From: Nitratireductor indicus C115
Lineage (GTDB): Bacteria > Pseudomonadota > Alphaproteobacteria > Rhizobiales > Rhizobiaceae
NCBI RefSeq assembly: GCF_000300515.1
Contig: NZ_AMSI01000012.1
Coordinates: forward strand, 124,001-188,000
Direction: 5' to 3'
Length of the DNA stretch: 64,000 nucleotides
The notes below the pieces were generated by a model. The model saw only the letters and a list, made by a program, of their open reading frames with translations. It had not been told where the DNA came from and did no database searches. Positions 26,876 to 35,948 of the stretch are shown here, piece after piece (within the stretch, counting starts at the first letter, position 1; every line of letters starts with the position of its first letter). Both the position numbers and the translations under genes were made by a program.

Positions 26876-26920
26876 ATGCTTTCGGAAAACCGATTCCGGT
26901 TTTCAGGCTGATGCGCTAGG
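26876..26920. repeat. Short palindromic element, intergenic
   Basis: The stretch with TCGGAAAACCG-ATT-CCGGTTTTCAGG at its core and GCGCTAGG at its right end resembles the small palindromic repeats common in rhizobial and Brucella-type genomes. It differs in core from the 103-base element at 5254 and 36901 but ends in a similar way (GCGCTAGGG at the second of those). It lies just before the adenine deaminase gene. Confidence 0.55.
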
Positions 26921-26953
26921 TTCCCAGCGTGCTGACCGTGGATGGAGCCTCCG

Positions 26954-28654
26954 ATGACCCTGCCGCCCCTTGCCGACATGATCGATCAGGCCCACGGACG
27001 GATACCGGCAGATGTGGTCCTGCGGGGTGGCCGTGTTCTCGATCTTGTCACCGGCGAGTTCCTCGAAGGCGATGTGGCGATCTGCGGAAGCATGATCGTG
27101 GGCACCTGCGAAGCCTATGAAGGGCGTGAGGTAATCGACGTATCGGGACGAATTCTCGTTCCGGGGTTCATCGACACCCACCTTCATATCGAGAGTTCTC
27201 TTGTGACGCCGTTCGAGTTCGAGCGCTGTGTCGCACCACGCGGCATCACCACGGCGATTTGCGATCCTCACGAAATTGCCAATGTCGCGGGCATCGAGGG
27301 CATTCGCTATTTTCTCGAAGCCAGCGCGCGCATGCTGATGGATTTGCGCGTGCAATTGTCTTCCTGCGTGCCGTCGACCGAGATGGAAACTGCAGGTGCG
27401 CGGCTTGAGGCCGAAGATCTTCTTCCCTTCCGCGATCATCCGGCCGTCATAGGTCTTGCGGAATTCATGAACTACCCCGGTGTGATCCACAAGGATGCGG
27501 GCGCGATGGCGAAGCTTGAGGCGTGGCGCAGCCGGCATATAGACGGTCATGCACCGCTGGTGTCAGGGCTCGACCTGAATGCTTATCTTTCCGCCGGCAT
27601 CCGCACGGAGCACGAGGCGACGAGCGCGCGCGAGGCCTTGGAAAAACTGCGCAAGGGCATGCGCATTCTGATCCGCGAGGGGTCTGTTTCCAAGGACCTG
27701 GAAGCGCTGCATTCGCTGATCACCGAGCGTAACTCGCCCTATATCGCCTTCTGCACGGACGATCGCAATCCTCTTGATATCGCTGAACATGGACATTTGG
27801 ATCATATGATCCGGACAGCGATTGGCCGCGGGGCCGAGCCCCTGGCGGTTTATCGCGCGGCGAGCCTTTCGGCGGCGGAAGCATTCGGTTTGAAGGATCG
27901 CGGACAGATCGCTCCGGGCAGGCGGGCCGACATCGTCGTTTTGGACGATCTGGCGGATTGCAGGGCGCAGATGGTTTTCTGTGGCGGGATGCGCCTGACG
28001 GAGGAGGCATTCGCACGGCGCGAGACAGTGCCACCGGTTGCGCGTGGCTCCGTAAAGCCGCCGAAAATAGACGCCGGGTCGTTTCGCACCGGTGGCAACC
28101 GGGTTGAGACGCCCGTCATCGGCATTCTCCCCGGCAAGATCATCACGCAACATCTGAGCGCGGACATTCCGCCCGTGGACGGAGACAAGCGGCCGGACGC
28201 AAGCCGTGATCTCGTAAAGATCGCCGTCATCGAAAGACACGGCAAGAATGGCAATGTCGCGACTGGCTTCGTCAAGGGTTTCGGTCTGAAGGACGGGGCT
28301 ATTGCCTCGACGGTCTGTCACGATCACCATAATATCGCGGTGGTCGGCATGGATTATGGCGATATGGCGCTGGCGGCAAACCGCCTCAAGGAACTGGAAG
28401 GCGGCTTTGTGGTGGTGCGCGGCGGTGAGGTTCTGGCCGAACTGGCCTTGCCCGTAGCCGGTTTGATGAGCCTGGAACCCTTTGAAGCGGTCAAAACGTC
28501 GCTGGAGAAGCTTCGGGCCGCCGCGAGAACGCTCGGTGTGACGCTGGAAGAGCCTTTCCTGCAACTCGCTTTTCTGGCGCTGCCCGTGATCCCGCATCTC
28601 AAGATCACCGACCGCGGCATGGTGGATGTGGACCGTTTCGAACTGATCTCCTGA
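26954..28654 (+). CDS. adeC: Adenine deaminase
   Basis: A 566-residue metal-dependent amidohydrolase that deaminates adenine to hypoxanthine and ammonia. The family metal site motif [20 protein letters not shown] is near residue 70, and [20 protein letters not shown] near residue 270; the C-terminal adenine-deaminase domain (about 400-560) includes [18 protein letters not shown]. The start at 26954 is chosen because GGAG lies six bases before it; an ATG at 26942 is in frame but lacks a site. It is convergent with the MerR gene. In this neighbourhood it could be the last step of a purine-nucleotide salvage route. Confidence 0.93.
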   Translation: MTLPPLADMIDQAHGRIPADVVLRGGRVLDLVTGEFLEGDVAICGSMIVGTCEAYEGREVIDVSGRILVPGFIDTHLHIESSLVTPFEFERCVAPRGITTAICDPHEIANVAGIEGIRYFLEASARMLMDLRVQLSSCVPSTEMETAGARLEAEDLLPFRDHPAVIGLAEFMNYPGVIHKDAGAMAKLEAWRSRHIDGHAPLVSGLDLNAYLSAGIRTEHEATSAREALEKLRKGMRILIREGSVSKDLEALHSLITERNSPYIAFCTDDRNPLDIAEHGHLDHMIRTAIGRGAEPLAVYRAASLSAAEAFGLKDRGQIAPGRRADIVVLDDLADCRAQMVFCGGMRLTEEAFARRETVPPVARGSVKPPKIDAGSFRTGGNRVETPVIGILPGKIITQHLSADIPPVDGDKRPDASRDLVKIAVIERHGKNGNVATGFVKGFGLKDGAIASTVCHDHHNIAVVGMDYGDMALAANRLKELEGGFVVVRGGEVLAELALPVAGLMSLEPFEAVKTSLEKLRAAARTLGVTLEEPFLQLAFLALPVIPHLKITDRGMVDVDRFELIS

Positions 28655-28660
28655 AAAGGA

Positions 28661-29047
28661 TCAGGTCGTCACGCCGAGTTCGGCAAGGCGTTCCACGCAG
28701 GATTCTTCCGCGCGGGCGAGTTCTTCGAGGGTATCTTCCAGATCTCGGCGCTTTTGCCGCAAATCCTGTTGCTTCTCTGCGATGCGCGCCAGCATCAGCT
28801 TGAGCTGTCCCACCTCGCCGGGCGGCGCCTTGTAGACCTGAATGATTTCGCGGATCTCTGCGACCGAAAATCCCAGTCTGCGTCCGCGCAGAATCTGGCG
28901 TACCAGATGCCGGTCGGATGGCCGGTAGAGGCGGGTCCGCCCACGCCGTACGGGGTTGACCAGCCCTTCATCTTCATAAAAGCGCAGGGTTCTGGTCGAA
29001 ACGCCGAATTCGCGGGTGAGCTCGGTTATGGAGTAGTAGTCTCGCAT
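28661..29047 (-). CDS. MerR family transcriptional regulator
   Basis: A 128-residue MerR protein: N-terminal winged helix (YSITELTREFGVSTRTLRFYEDEGLVNPVRRGRTRLYRP), then a long coiled-coil dimerisation helix (about 85-120, LARIAEKQQDLRQKRRDLEDTLEEL). It has no cysteine metal site, only one Cys near the C-terminus. It resembles the LiuR-like regulators that control branched-chain amino acid or acyl-CoA catabolism in Proteobacteria. No such genes lie next to it; the divergent side is empty for nearly 500 bases, so its target is not clear. Confidence 0.88.
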   Translation of the reverse strand: MRDYYSITELTREFGVSTRTLRFYEDEGLVNPVRRGRTRLYRPSDRHLVRQILRGRRLGFSVAEIREIIQVYKAPPGEVGQLKLMLARIAEKQQDLRQKRRDLEDTLEELARAEESCVERLAELGVTT

Positions 29048-29534
29048 GCCTTTGCGCCCCTGATCTCCGCCAAGGCGGTTAGCCCTGCGGCCGCTGTTTC
29101 CCCGTTCGCCCGCCAGCAGGCAACATATGTCTTTAAAGACAGGTTCATGTCGGGAAAACGTTGGTTATCTGCATCTATTTGTTTTTCCACACGATGAAAG
29201 CCGGAAATGGGGCAACATTCCGCAATGGACCGACGATTGCGACCGAACCGGAACCTCCCGCTCATTTTCCACCGGTATGCAATGTGGGCATAAACCCCAT
29301 GCAGGGTGGATCGAAGCAGCATGTCCCGGAACAGACTAACGCCTGCCCATGGGATGAACTTGCATTCAGGTTACGTAAAAGTCAATTTTCGATAGCCTGC
29401 TATGCAGTTTCACTGGCGATCTTTGCACTGCCTGCTGTGTTTCACGGCAAGGTCGAGAGTGCCTGTGAAGCAGTGCTTGCCACTTAAAAGATGTTTAAGC
29501 TGTCGAAGAATGCAGCCTCAACAAGCTATCGGGA
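29048..29534. other. Gene-free stretch between MerR and SorC regulators
   Basis: About 490 bases with no gene that I can support. Short open frames exist on both strands (for example 29194-29487 on the plus strand, 97 codons) but have no ribosome site, no family resemblance and ordinary-looking composition. The stretch must hold the merR promoter and the 3' end of the SorC gene transcript. I see no clear hairpin. Confidence 0.5.
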
Positions 29535-30521
29535 TTACTGCACAGGAGGCAGGCGCAGAAGCTCCTGCGCGGTCGCCTCGTCGGTGATCAGCACCTTGGC
29601 GTTGGTCGCAAGGATGCCGGCGCGGATGGCCGAAGCCTTGCGTACCCCGCCGGATGAAATGATCACCTTGGGCACCTTGCGAATGTCGGTGGGGTCTATG
29701 GACATGGCGCGGCGGTTGATCGGATGCTTGATGACATTGCCATCATTATCGACGAAATGCGCCAGAACGTCGCCGACCGCACCTGCTTCCCTGAGGCTTT
29801 GAGCATCTTCCGCGGTCAGAAGGTTCCTGCGGAAAATCGAGGCATGCTTGCTGATGTCGCTGACGCTGATGAGCGCCAGATCGACGTTGCGGGCGCGCTC
29901 ATAAAGGTCTTTCAGGTCGTCGAGTTTCCACAATTCCGAAGCGAGCTTCTCGCTCGGCAGGAAAATCGGCGCGGTGATCTGATAGAGTTCCGTCTTGTAG
30001 AATTCGGCAAGACGCCAGGCGACGGCCGAAGGATTGTGCGCCGCTGCGTGTGTCAGCCCGCCGAGCAGCGAAACCACGGTCATGTTGTCGATTTCGCGCC
30101 AGGTAAGTGAGTTCATGCATGCCTGAAGCGTGGCGCCCCATCCGATGCCGATGGACAGGCCTTCCTCCAGCCGTTCGGAAAGATACCGTCCTGTGGCGTG
30201 GCCGATCACGGAGCTGACGCTGGCCTCTGTCTGCTCGGATGCGGGCACCACCACGCATTCGAACAGCCCCAGATGCTTCTCAAGCGAGCGCTGCAGCTTC
30301 AGGAGGGGCTCGGCCTGCGAATTGATCGTGATCTGAACCGTGCCATCCTCGCGCGTCGCCGCCAGCAGACGGTAGGTCTTGATTCTGCTGATGCCGAGAT
30401 GCTGGGCGACCTGCTCCTGCGTCAACCCTTCGACGAAATAGTGCCAGGCCGCGCGTAGCTTCAGTTCCTCCTGGTCGGACTGGAACTTGGTCTTCTTGTT
30501 CCTCGTGGCCGCCCTTGCCAT
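29535..30521 (-). CDS. SorC/DeoR-type sugar-binding transcriptional regulator
   Basis: A 328-residue SorC-family regulator. The N-terminal HTH is at about residues 22-62 (LTQEQVAQHLGISRIKTYRLL) and the C-terminal effector domain (about 70-325) has the NagB-like fold found in SorC proteins, which bind phosphorylated sugars (IGIGWGATLQACMNSL, VVSLLGGLTH, KVIISSGGVRKASAI). It is divergent from surE and likely controls surE, the phosphodiesterase and the ABC importer further on. Confidence 0.9.
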   Translation of the reverse strand: MARAATRNKKTKFQSDQEELKLRAAWHYFVEGLTQEQVAQHLGISRIKTYRLLAATREDGTVQITINSQAEPLLKLQRSLEKHLGLFECVVVPASEQTEASVSSVIGHATGRYLSERLEEGLSIGIGWGATLQACMNSLTWREIDNMTVVSLLGGLTHAAAHNPSAVAWRLAEFYKTELYQITAPIFLPSEKLASELWKLDDLKDLYERARNVDLALISVSDISKHASIFRRNLLTAEDAQSLREAGAVGDVLAHFVDNDGNVIKHPINRRAMSIDPTDIRKVPKVIISSGGVRKASAIRAGILATNAKVLITDEATAQELLRLPPVQ

Positions 30522-30665
30522 GCAAAAATCCTTCGCTTTCGAGCCATCCCGGCAGTCGCCGGTTCATCTATAACCAGCGCCTCCTTATATTCCTAGCGTG
30601 ATTGAGCTTTCCAATCCCGTAAGGATACAGGGTAACAATCAAAAATGAACATTTGCTCTAGAAAT

Positions 30666-30681
30666 ATACAAACCATACAAA
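30666..30681. promoter_or_regulatory. Candidate SorC operator (direct ATACAAA repeats)
   Basis: Two ATACAAA copies nine bases apart lie in the divergent promoter region between the SorC regulator and surE. The core TACAAAT recurs in the palindrome at 32483-32492 before the ABC importer. This is a tentative operator based only on recurrence and position. Confidence 0.35.
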
Positions 30682-30766
30682 TATGATCGCCCCCGACGAT
30701 GCGGTCAACCTTTCAGGGGAAAGGCCGCTCGAAAATTCTGTGAACGCGATCACAAAGGTAGATTGA

Positions 30767-31531
30767 ATGCGCATACTGCTCTCCAACGACGATGGGGTGG
30801 AGGCATCCGGCCTTGCGCTTCTCGAAGCGGCCGCACGCAAGCTCAGCGATGATGTCTGGGTCATCGCTCCGGATGGAAACAGAAGCGGCTTCGGCCACGG
30901 GATAAGCCTGCGCAAGGGCTTCACGGTCTCGCGGATCGGGCCGTCCCGCTACGTCTGCTCCGGCACGCCTGCCGATTGCGTCATCGCGGGGATGAACTGG
31001 GTCTTTCGGGACGATCGTAGGCCTGACCTGGTGCTTTCAGGCATCAATGAGGGACGCAACGTGGCCGAGGATGTCTCCTATTCCGGCACAATGGCCGTCG
31101 CGCGGGAAGCCTCGCTCAATGGAATTCCCGCGGTCTCCTTCTCGATGCCGCGCGATGCGCAGCCCATGTCCGCGTCGGGCATCGGCTGGCTTGCCGAGCG
31201 CATAGCCGGTTTCTGGGAGGCTCGGTCTGATTGGGCTTCCGATGGTCATTGGCTGAACGTGAATCTTCCGCACGCATTGCCCGCGCCGCTGCAGGCTGCC
31301 CGGATCGGCCGTGACAAGGTGGCGACGCGTGTTCGCATTCATGAGGAAGATGCAGTTCGCGCCCATATCGAGCCGCTCGCAGACCGCAATTATCATGCGC
31401 TGCCTGGCGACGAAAATCACTTGATTGCGGCGGGAATTGCCTCGGTTACGCGGCTCAACTGGCATGGAAATGCGGTGGTGCCGGTGGGCGTCCTTCATGA
31501 AGAAGGCGCTGGAGCCAAAGGCGTCGCGTAA
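30767..31531 (+). CDS. surE: 5'/3'-nucleotidase SurE
   Basis: A 254-residue SurE-family phosphatase that removes phosphate from nucleoside monophosphates (and short polyphosphate) using a divalent metal. The N-terminal ILLSNDDGVEASG provides the metal Asp pair (D8, D9), followed by APDGNRSGFGHG and SGINEGRNVAEDVSYSGTMAVAREA, the classical metal and substrate loops. Most bacteria have surE near pcm and rpoS; here it is beside a phosphodiesterase and importer, and so looks like a second, catabolic copy. It is followed by an intrinsic terminator. Confidence 0.93.
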   Translation: MRILLSNDDGVEASGLALLEAAARKLSDDVWVIAPDGNRSGFGHGISLRKGFTVSRIGPSRYVCSGTPADCVIAGMNWVFRDDRRPDLVLSGINEGRNVAEDVSYSGTMAVAREASLNGIPAVSFSMPRDAQPMSASGIGWLAERIAGFWEARSDWASDGHWLNVNLPHALPAPLQAARIGRDKVATRVRIHEEDAVRAHIEPLADRNYHALPGDENHLIAAGIASVTRLNWHGNAVVPVGVLHEEGAGAKGVA

Positions 31532-31563
31532 GCCGCGCCTTTGGCAAAGAAAGTATAGGGGGA

Positions 31564-31586
31564 GGCGGCCAAATGGCCGCCTTTTT
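31564..31586 (+). terminator. Intrinsic terminator after surE
   Basis: Stem GGCGGCC / GGCCGCC with loop AAAT, followed by TTTTT. It ends the surE transcript; its last T coincides with the first base of the convergent phosphodiesterase stop codon. Confidence 0.9.
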
Positions 31587-32428
31587 CAGATCAGGGGGTA
31601 AACTTCCTTGATCACGTCTTCCAGATGGGTGTTGGCAAAACCATCGACATGATGGACCCTGGAGGACACCGTGCCGTCGTCGTTCAGCATATGCTCCATA
31701 TAGCCGACCCGTCGCGATCCTCCCATTTCGGGCACCAGTTCCTCGGTCGTGGTGAAGGCGATGGAGGAGCACCATTCGAGAGCGACGCCGTTGCGCTTGC
31801 GTGAGCGTTGCTGGTGCAGGTGTCCGCTCGCAATAAGGCGTAGCTGGGGATGGTCCATCAGCGCGGCGAGGCGCGGCCAGCCCGTCGGATCCACAGTCCA
31901 GTAAGTGAGTTCCGTATCGTCGGGCGCGTCGATGTAAAGAGGCTGGTGCGAGAATACGGCGAGATGGCGTTCGCCAAGCGTGGCAAGTTGGCTGTCGATC
32001 CAGTCATATTGCTCCTGCTCTTCCGGGAGGCCGGATCCGATCAGCATGGAATTGATGCCGATGATCCGCCATCCATCGCGATCGAAGGCGAAGCGGTCGC
32101 TTTCGTAGAAGGTTTTGAATCGATTGAGCCGTTCGGCATTGATGCCGCTGCCGCCTGCCTCCGCCGGCTTGGAGAGCCGGGGGTTGTCGCCGATATCGTG
32201 ATTGCCGGGAATGTAGCGGATTTCCTTGCCTATCCCTTCAAGAAGCGCGCGGCACAGAATGTAGTCCTCCTCATAACGGATGCCGTCGAGGGTAATGTCG
32301 CCCGTATGAATGACGCAGTCATGCGGGGCTGCTCGCAGCATCTGCGAGAGCATGTCGTTGTTCGCGCGGAAATGCTGCGTGCGCGGCGACAAATGCGTGT
32401 CGGAGATGTGGAGGATGCTGAAACTCAT
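31586..32428 (-). CDS. CpdA-like metallophosphoesterase (phosphodiesterase)
   Basis: A 280-residue calcineurin-like phosphoesterase with all metal motifs: HISDTHLS (res 7-14), HTGDITLDG (about 41), PGNHDIGD (about 74), FSHQPLY and ASGHLHQQ (about 200). The family includes 3',5'-cAMP phosphodiesterase CpdA and glycerophosphodiesterases, so the substrate could be a cyclic nucleotide or a phosphodiester. It is divergent from the Ugp-like ABC importer and convergent with surE, which fits a pathway where an imported diester is cleaved and then dephosphorylated. No signal peptide, so it acts in the cytoplasm. Confidence 0.88.
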   Translation of the reverse strand: MSFSILHISDTHLSPRTQHFRANNDMLSQMLRAAPHDCVIHTGDITLDGIRYEEDYILCRALLEGIGKEIRYIPGNHDIGDNPRLSKPAEAGGSGINAERLNRFKTFYESDRFAFDRDGWRIIGINSMLIGSGLPEEQEQYDWIDSQLATLGERHLAVFSHQPLYIDAPDDTELTYWTVDPTGWPRLAALMDHPQLRLIASGHLHQQRSRKRNGVALEWCSSIAFTTTEELVPEMGGSRRVGYMEHMLNDDGTVSSRVHHVDGFANTHLEDVIKEVYPLI

Positions 32429-32471
32429 GAATGTCTCCCGATGGGTATATGTCGTTTGAACGCATATTAGC

Positions 32472-32495
32472 GCATTTCAATTTTTGTACAAATGC
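32472..32495. promoter_or_regulatory. Candidate operator before the Ugp-like importer
   Basis: The palindrome TTTGTACAAA (32483-32492) lies inside a wider inverted repeat GCATTT ... AAATGC (32472-32477 and 32490-32495), in the divergent promoter between the phosphodiesterase and the ABC transporter. Its TACAAAT core also occurs in the SorC-surE promoter, so both may be bound by the same regulator. Confidence 0.4.
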
Positions 32496-32592
32496 ATTGA
32501 CGAAGATAAAATAGTTCAATAATGAATATGCAGAGGCATACGGCTGGCGTGCGTTGCGAAGGAATGTGCGCCGGTTTCGAGGGAGGACGCGA

Positions 32593-33642
32593 ATGACAGG
32601 TATCGAGATCGTCAATCTCAACAAGCGGTGGGCGACGTTCGATGCCGTGAAGGACGTGAACTTCACCGTGGAGCCGGGCACGCTGACCGTGCTTCTTGGA
32701 CCTTCCGGCTGCGGCAAATCCACGACGCTGCGCCTGATTGCCGGGCTCGATACCGTTACATCCGGCACAATCCGTATCGGCGGTCGTGATGTGACCGATG
32801 CGCCGCCTGCCCGCCGCGACCTTGCAATGGTCTTTCAGTCCTATGCGCTGTTCCCGCATCTGAGCGTCGAGGAAAACATCGTCTTCGGTCTAAAGGTGCG
32901 CCGCGTGCCTGCCGATGAGCGCCGTCGCCGTCTCAACCGGGCCGTCGAGATTCTTGGGCTTGGTCCCTATCTTGGACGCAAGCCGTCACAATTGTCGGGT
33001 GGCCAGCAGCAGCGTGTTGCGCTTGGCAGGGCAATCGTCGCCGAAGCGCCGATCTGCCTGATGGATGAGCCCCTTTCCAATCTCGATGCGCAATTGCGCC
33101 ACGATATGCGCCGCGAAATCCGCAACATCCAGCGCGCGCTCGGCATGACCATGGTCTATGTGACGCACGACCAGATCGAGGCGATGAGCCTTGCCGATCA
33201 GGTCATTCTCATGAAGGCCGGGCATATTGAGCAGAAGGCAACTCCGGAAGAGCTTTATCTGAAGCCTGCCACCACCTTTGCCGCACGCTTCATCGGGACA
33301 CCACCCATGAACCTCGTGGGCCTGGCGGATGGCGCCGGTGGCGCGGTTGTAAAGGGAACGGCGGCGCGCATGTTCGAGGGGCGCGGCGAGGGGCTTCTGA
33401 TGGGCCTGCGGCCCGAGCAGATCCGCGTTGGCGAGGAAGGCATGCTGCCCGTCATCGTGCGCAATGTGGAGTATCACGGCGCCGACAGCATTCTGGAATG
33501 CGAGGCGGGCGAGGAGAATATCACGGTGCGCGTGGACGGTGTCCGCCCTATCGCGGTCGGAAGCCGGCTGAGCCTAAGCTGGGAGCCTGAGGCCATGCAC
33601 GTTTTCGATAGGGAGAGCGGCTTCGTTCAACCGGTGCGCTGA
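32593..33642 (+). CDS. ABC transporter ATP-binding protein (UgpC/MalK type)
   Basis: A 349-residue ATPase of the carbohydrate-uptake CUT1 class. Walker A GPSGCGKST, signature [14 protein letters not shown] and Walker [15 protein letters not shown] are intact, and the C-terminal third is a TOBE regulatory domain (MGLRPEQIRVG). The start at 32593 follows GGGAGGA eight bases upstream; the frame is open a further 13 codons. UgpC-type ATPases energise uptake of sn-glycerol-3-phosphate, glycerophosphodiesters or sugars; it is the first gene of a four-gene importer operon. Confidence 0.94.
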   Translation: MTGIEIVNLNKRWATFDAVKDVNFTVEPGTLTVLLGPSGCGKSTTLRLIAGLDTVTSGTIRIGGRDVTDAPPARRDLAMVFQSYALFPHLSVEENIVFGLKVRRVPADERRRRLNRAVEILGLGPYLGRKPSQLSGGQQQRVALGRAIVAEAPICLMDEPLSNLDAQLRHDMRREIRNIQRALGMTMVYVTHDQIEAMSLADQVILMKAGHIEQKATPEELYLKPATTFAARFIGTPPMNLVGLADGAGGAVVKGTAARMFEGRGEGLLMGLRPEQIRVGEEGMLPVIVRNVEYHGADSILECEAGEENITVRVDGVRPIAVGSRLSLSWEPEAMHVFDRESGFVQPVR

Positions 33643-33696
33643 CACCGCGCGAATACGCACCCGTGTAAGCAGAACCATATTGGTGAGGAGGAGAAC

Positions 33697-34992
33697 ATGA
33701 AAAAAACGAAACGCTTCTTCAAGGCATCGCTGCCGGCCTTTGCGCTTCTGGCGATGGTGGCTGGCGCCGAGGCAGAGCCGGTCGAGATCAACTTCTATTA
33801 TCCCGTGGCCATCGGCGGCCCGGTGAGCAAGATTTTCGAAGGGCTGATCGAGCGCTTCGAAGAGGGACACCCGGACATCAAGGTCAATCCGATCTACTCC
33901 GGCACATATTCGGAAACCTTCAGCAAGGCGCTGACGGCTTATCGCGCCGGCCAGCCGCCGGAAGTCGCCGTGATCCTTTCCACCGACATGTTTTCGCTGA
34001 TCGATGAAGACGCCATCGTGCCGATGGAGGATTTCGTCAAGACGGACGAGGACAAGGCGTGGCTTGCCGGTTTCAATCCGGTGTTCATGGCCAACAGCCG
34101 CTCCCAGGACAAGACCTGGGGCGTGCCCTTCCAGCGCGGCACCACCTTGTTCTTCTGGAACAAGGAAGCCTTCAAGGAAGTGGGCCTCGATCCCGATAAG
34201 GGGCCGCAGAACTGGGAAGAGGTTGTCGATTTCGCGACAAAGCTGACGAAGCGCGACGCCGGCGGCAATGTGGAGCGTTGGGGCATGCAGGTGCCGTCCT
34301 CGCTGACTTCCTACTGGCTTTTGCAGGGGTACGTCGCCCAGAATGACGGCAAAATCTATGAAGAGACCGGCGACAAGACCTATTTCGACAGTCCCGAAGT
34401 GGTCGAGGCTCTGCAATATTGGGTCGATCTTGCCGCCAAGCACAAGGTGATGAAGCCCGGCGTGATCGAGTGGGCGACCAATCCGAAGGACTTCTTTGAG
34501 GGCCGCGCCGCAATGATCACGACCACCAGCGGCAATCTGACAAACATCAAGACCAACGCCCCCTTCGATTTCGGCGTGCAGATTCTTCCCGAACACAAGA
34601 AGCGCGGCGCTCCGACCAGCGGTGGCAATGCCTACATCTTCAACGATGTGGAGCCGCAGAAGCAGGAAGCAGCTTTCCAGTTCGTGAAATGGCTTTCCAT
34701 GCCTGAACAATCGGCCGAATGGAGCATCAAGACGGGCTACATCGCCGCGCGCGACGATGCCTGGGAAACCGATGCAATGAAGGCTTATGTTGCCGAGTTT
34801 CCGGGTGCTGCGGTAACACGCGAGCAGATCCCCTACATGGTGCCGGAGCTCTCCACCCACGAGAACCAGCGCGTGGCTCGCGTCATCGACGATGCGATCG
34901 AGGCTGCGCTGACGGGCGGCAAGCCAGTCGACAAGGCTCTTTCGGATGCTCAGCAGGAAGCCGAGCGCATCCTGAAGCCCTATCGCGACTAG
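33697..34992 (+). CDS. Extracellular solute-binding protein (family 1, UgpB-like)
   Basis: A 431-residue periplasmic binding protein. A signal peptide is visible (KKTKRFF then a hydrophobic core ending AGAEAEP). The body resembles UgpB: INFYYPVAIGGPVSKIFEGLIERFEEGHPDIKV at the N-terminus, and TTTSGNLTNIKTNAPFDFGV plus AFQFVKWLSMPEQSAEWSIKTGYI later. UgpB binds glycerol-3-phosphate and its diesters; with phosphatase and phosphodiesterase genes next door, a phosphorylated ligand is likely here. A strong hairpin with a T-tail lies after its stop. Confidence 0.93.
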   Translation: MKKTKRFFKASLPAFALLAMVAGAEAEPVEINFYYPVAIGGPVSKIFEGLIERFEEGHPDIKVNPIYSGTYSETFSKALTAYRAGQPPEVAVILSTDMFSLIDEDAIVPMEDFVKTDEDKAWLAGFNPVFMANSRSQDKTWGVPFQRGTTLFFWNKEAFKEVGLDPDKGPQNWEEVVDFATKLTKRDAGGNVERWGMQVPSSLTSYWLLQGYVAQNDGKIYEETGDKTYFDSPEVVEALQYWVDLAAKHKVMKPGVIEWATNPKDFFEGRAAMITTTSGNLTNIKTNAPFDFGVQILPEHKKRGAPTSGGNAYIFNDVEPQKQEAAFQFVKWLSMPEQSAEWSIKTGYIAARDDAWETDAMKAYVAEFPGAAVTREQIPYMVPELSTHENQRVARVIDDAIEAALTGGKPVDKALSDAQQEAERILKPYRD

Positions 34993-35003
34993 CAGGTTCG
35001 ATC

Positions 35004-35040
35004 CCGCGGGGCCGTACGAACGTTGCGGCCCTGCGGTTTT
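35004..35040 (+). terminator. Intra-operon attenuator hairpin after the binding-protein gene
   Basis: CCGCGGGGCCG (35004-35014) pairs with CGGCCCTGCGG (35026-35036) with one G-T pair, followed by TTTT. It sits between the binding-protein and first permease genes and would lower permease expression relative to binding protein. Confidence 0.7.
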
Positions 35041-35072
35041 CCAAGACAGCCAGAATTTGAAAGAGGGGCTCC

Positions 35073-35948
35073 GTGTACAGGATAAGAACTGCGGTCACTC
35101 CATGGCTGTTGCTTCTGCCAGCGGCTGTGCTGCTGGCAGCCTTTACGCATTTTCCTGCTGTGATGACCTTCATCAGCAGCACTTTCCAGACCCCGCGTGG
35201 CAAGCGGCCTGCCAAGTTCGTCGGCATGGATCACTATGCGTCGATGCTCAGCGATCCGGTCTTCGTCGCCGCACTCAAGAACAACGCGATTTATGCGCTG
35301 GGCACGGTGCCTGCCTCCATCGCGCTGGCGATGCTGATGGCGGTTATCGTGAACTCGGCCATCAAGGGTAAGGCGCTTTTGCGCATGTCCTTCTTCCTGC
35401 CGACGGTGCTGCCGATGATCGCCGTCGCCAATATGTGGCTGTTCTTCTACACGCCGGGCTACGGCCTCATCGACCAGTTCCTGGGCCTTTTCGGTTTTCA
35501 TGGACGTAACTGGCTGGGCGATCCTGAAACGGCGCTTGGCAGCCTGATGGTGCTCGCGGTGTGGAAGGAAGCCGGATTCTTCATGATCTTCTACCTGGCT
35601 GCCCTGCAGCAGATCAGCCCGAGCCTTGGCGAGGCAGCGGCGCTGGAAGGGGCGGGCCGGTGGTATTTCTTCCGGCGTGTCACATTCCCGCTGCTCATGC
35701 CGACGACACTGTTCGTGATGATCAACGCATTCATCAACTCGTTCAGACTGATCGATCATGTGATCGTCATGACGCGCGGCGGCCCCGATAACGCCAGCAC
35801 GCTGCTGCTCTACTATGTCTACAACGTCGCTTTCCGTTACTGGGATACGGCCTACGCCTCGGCAATCACGGTCGTGATCCTGATCGTGCTCGCACTGCTT
35901 GCCTTCATCCAGTTCGGCATCCTCGACCGCAAGGTGCACTACAAATGA
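35073..35948 (+). CDS. ABC transporter permease (UgpA-like)
   Basis: A 291-residue inner-membrane permease with six predicted helices. The EAA loop is visible as EAAALEGAGRWYFFRRVTFPLL near residue 190. The start is GTG at 35073 (VYRIRTAVTPWLLLLPA); AGAGGGG lies about eight bases upstream. It pairs with the second permease, which overlaps it by four bases, to form the channel of the Ugp-like importer. Confidence 0.94.
   Translation: MYRIRTAVTPWLLLLPAAVLLAAFTHFPAVMTFISSTFQTPRGKRPAKFVGMDHYASMLSDPVFVAALKNNAIYALGTVPASIALAMLMAVIVNSAIKGKALLRMSFFLPTVLPMIAVANMWLFFYTPGYGLIDQFLGLFGFHGRNWLGDPETALGSLMVLAVWKEAGFFMIFYLAALQQISPSLGEAAALEGAGRWYFFRRVTFPLLMPTTLFVMINAFINSFRLIDHVIVMTRGGPDNASTLLLYYVYNVAFRYWDTAYASAITVVILIVLALLAFIQFGILDRKVHYK

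Noticed and set aside
29194-29487. 97-codon open frame between the MerR and SorC genes
   Set aside because: It has no ribosome site, no recognised motif and no neighbour logic.
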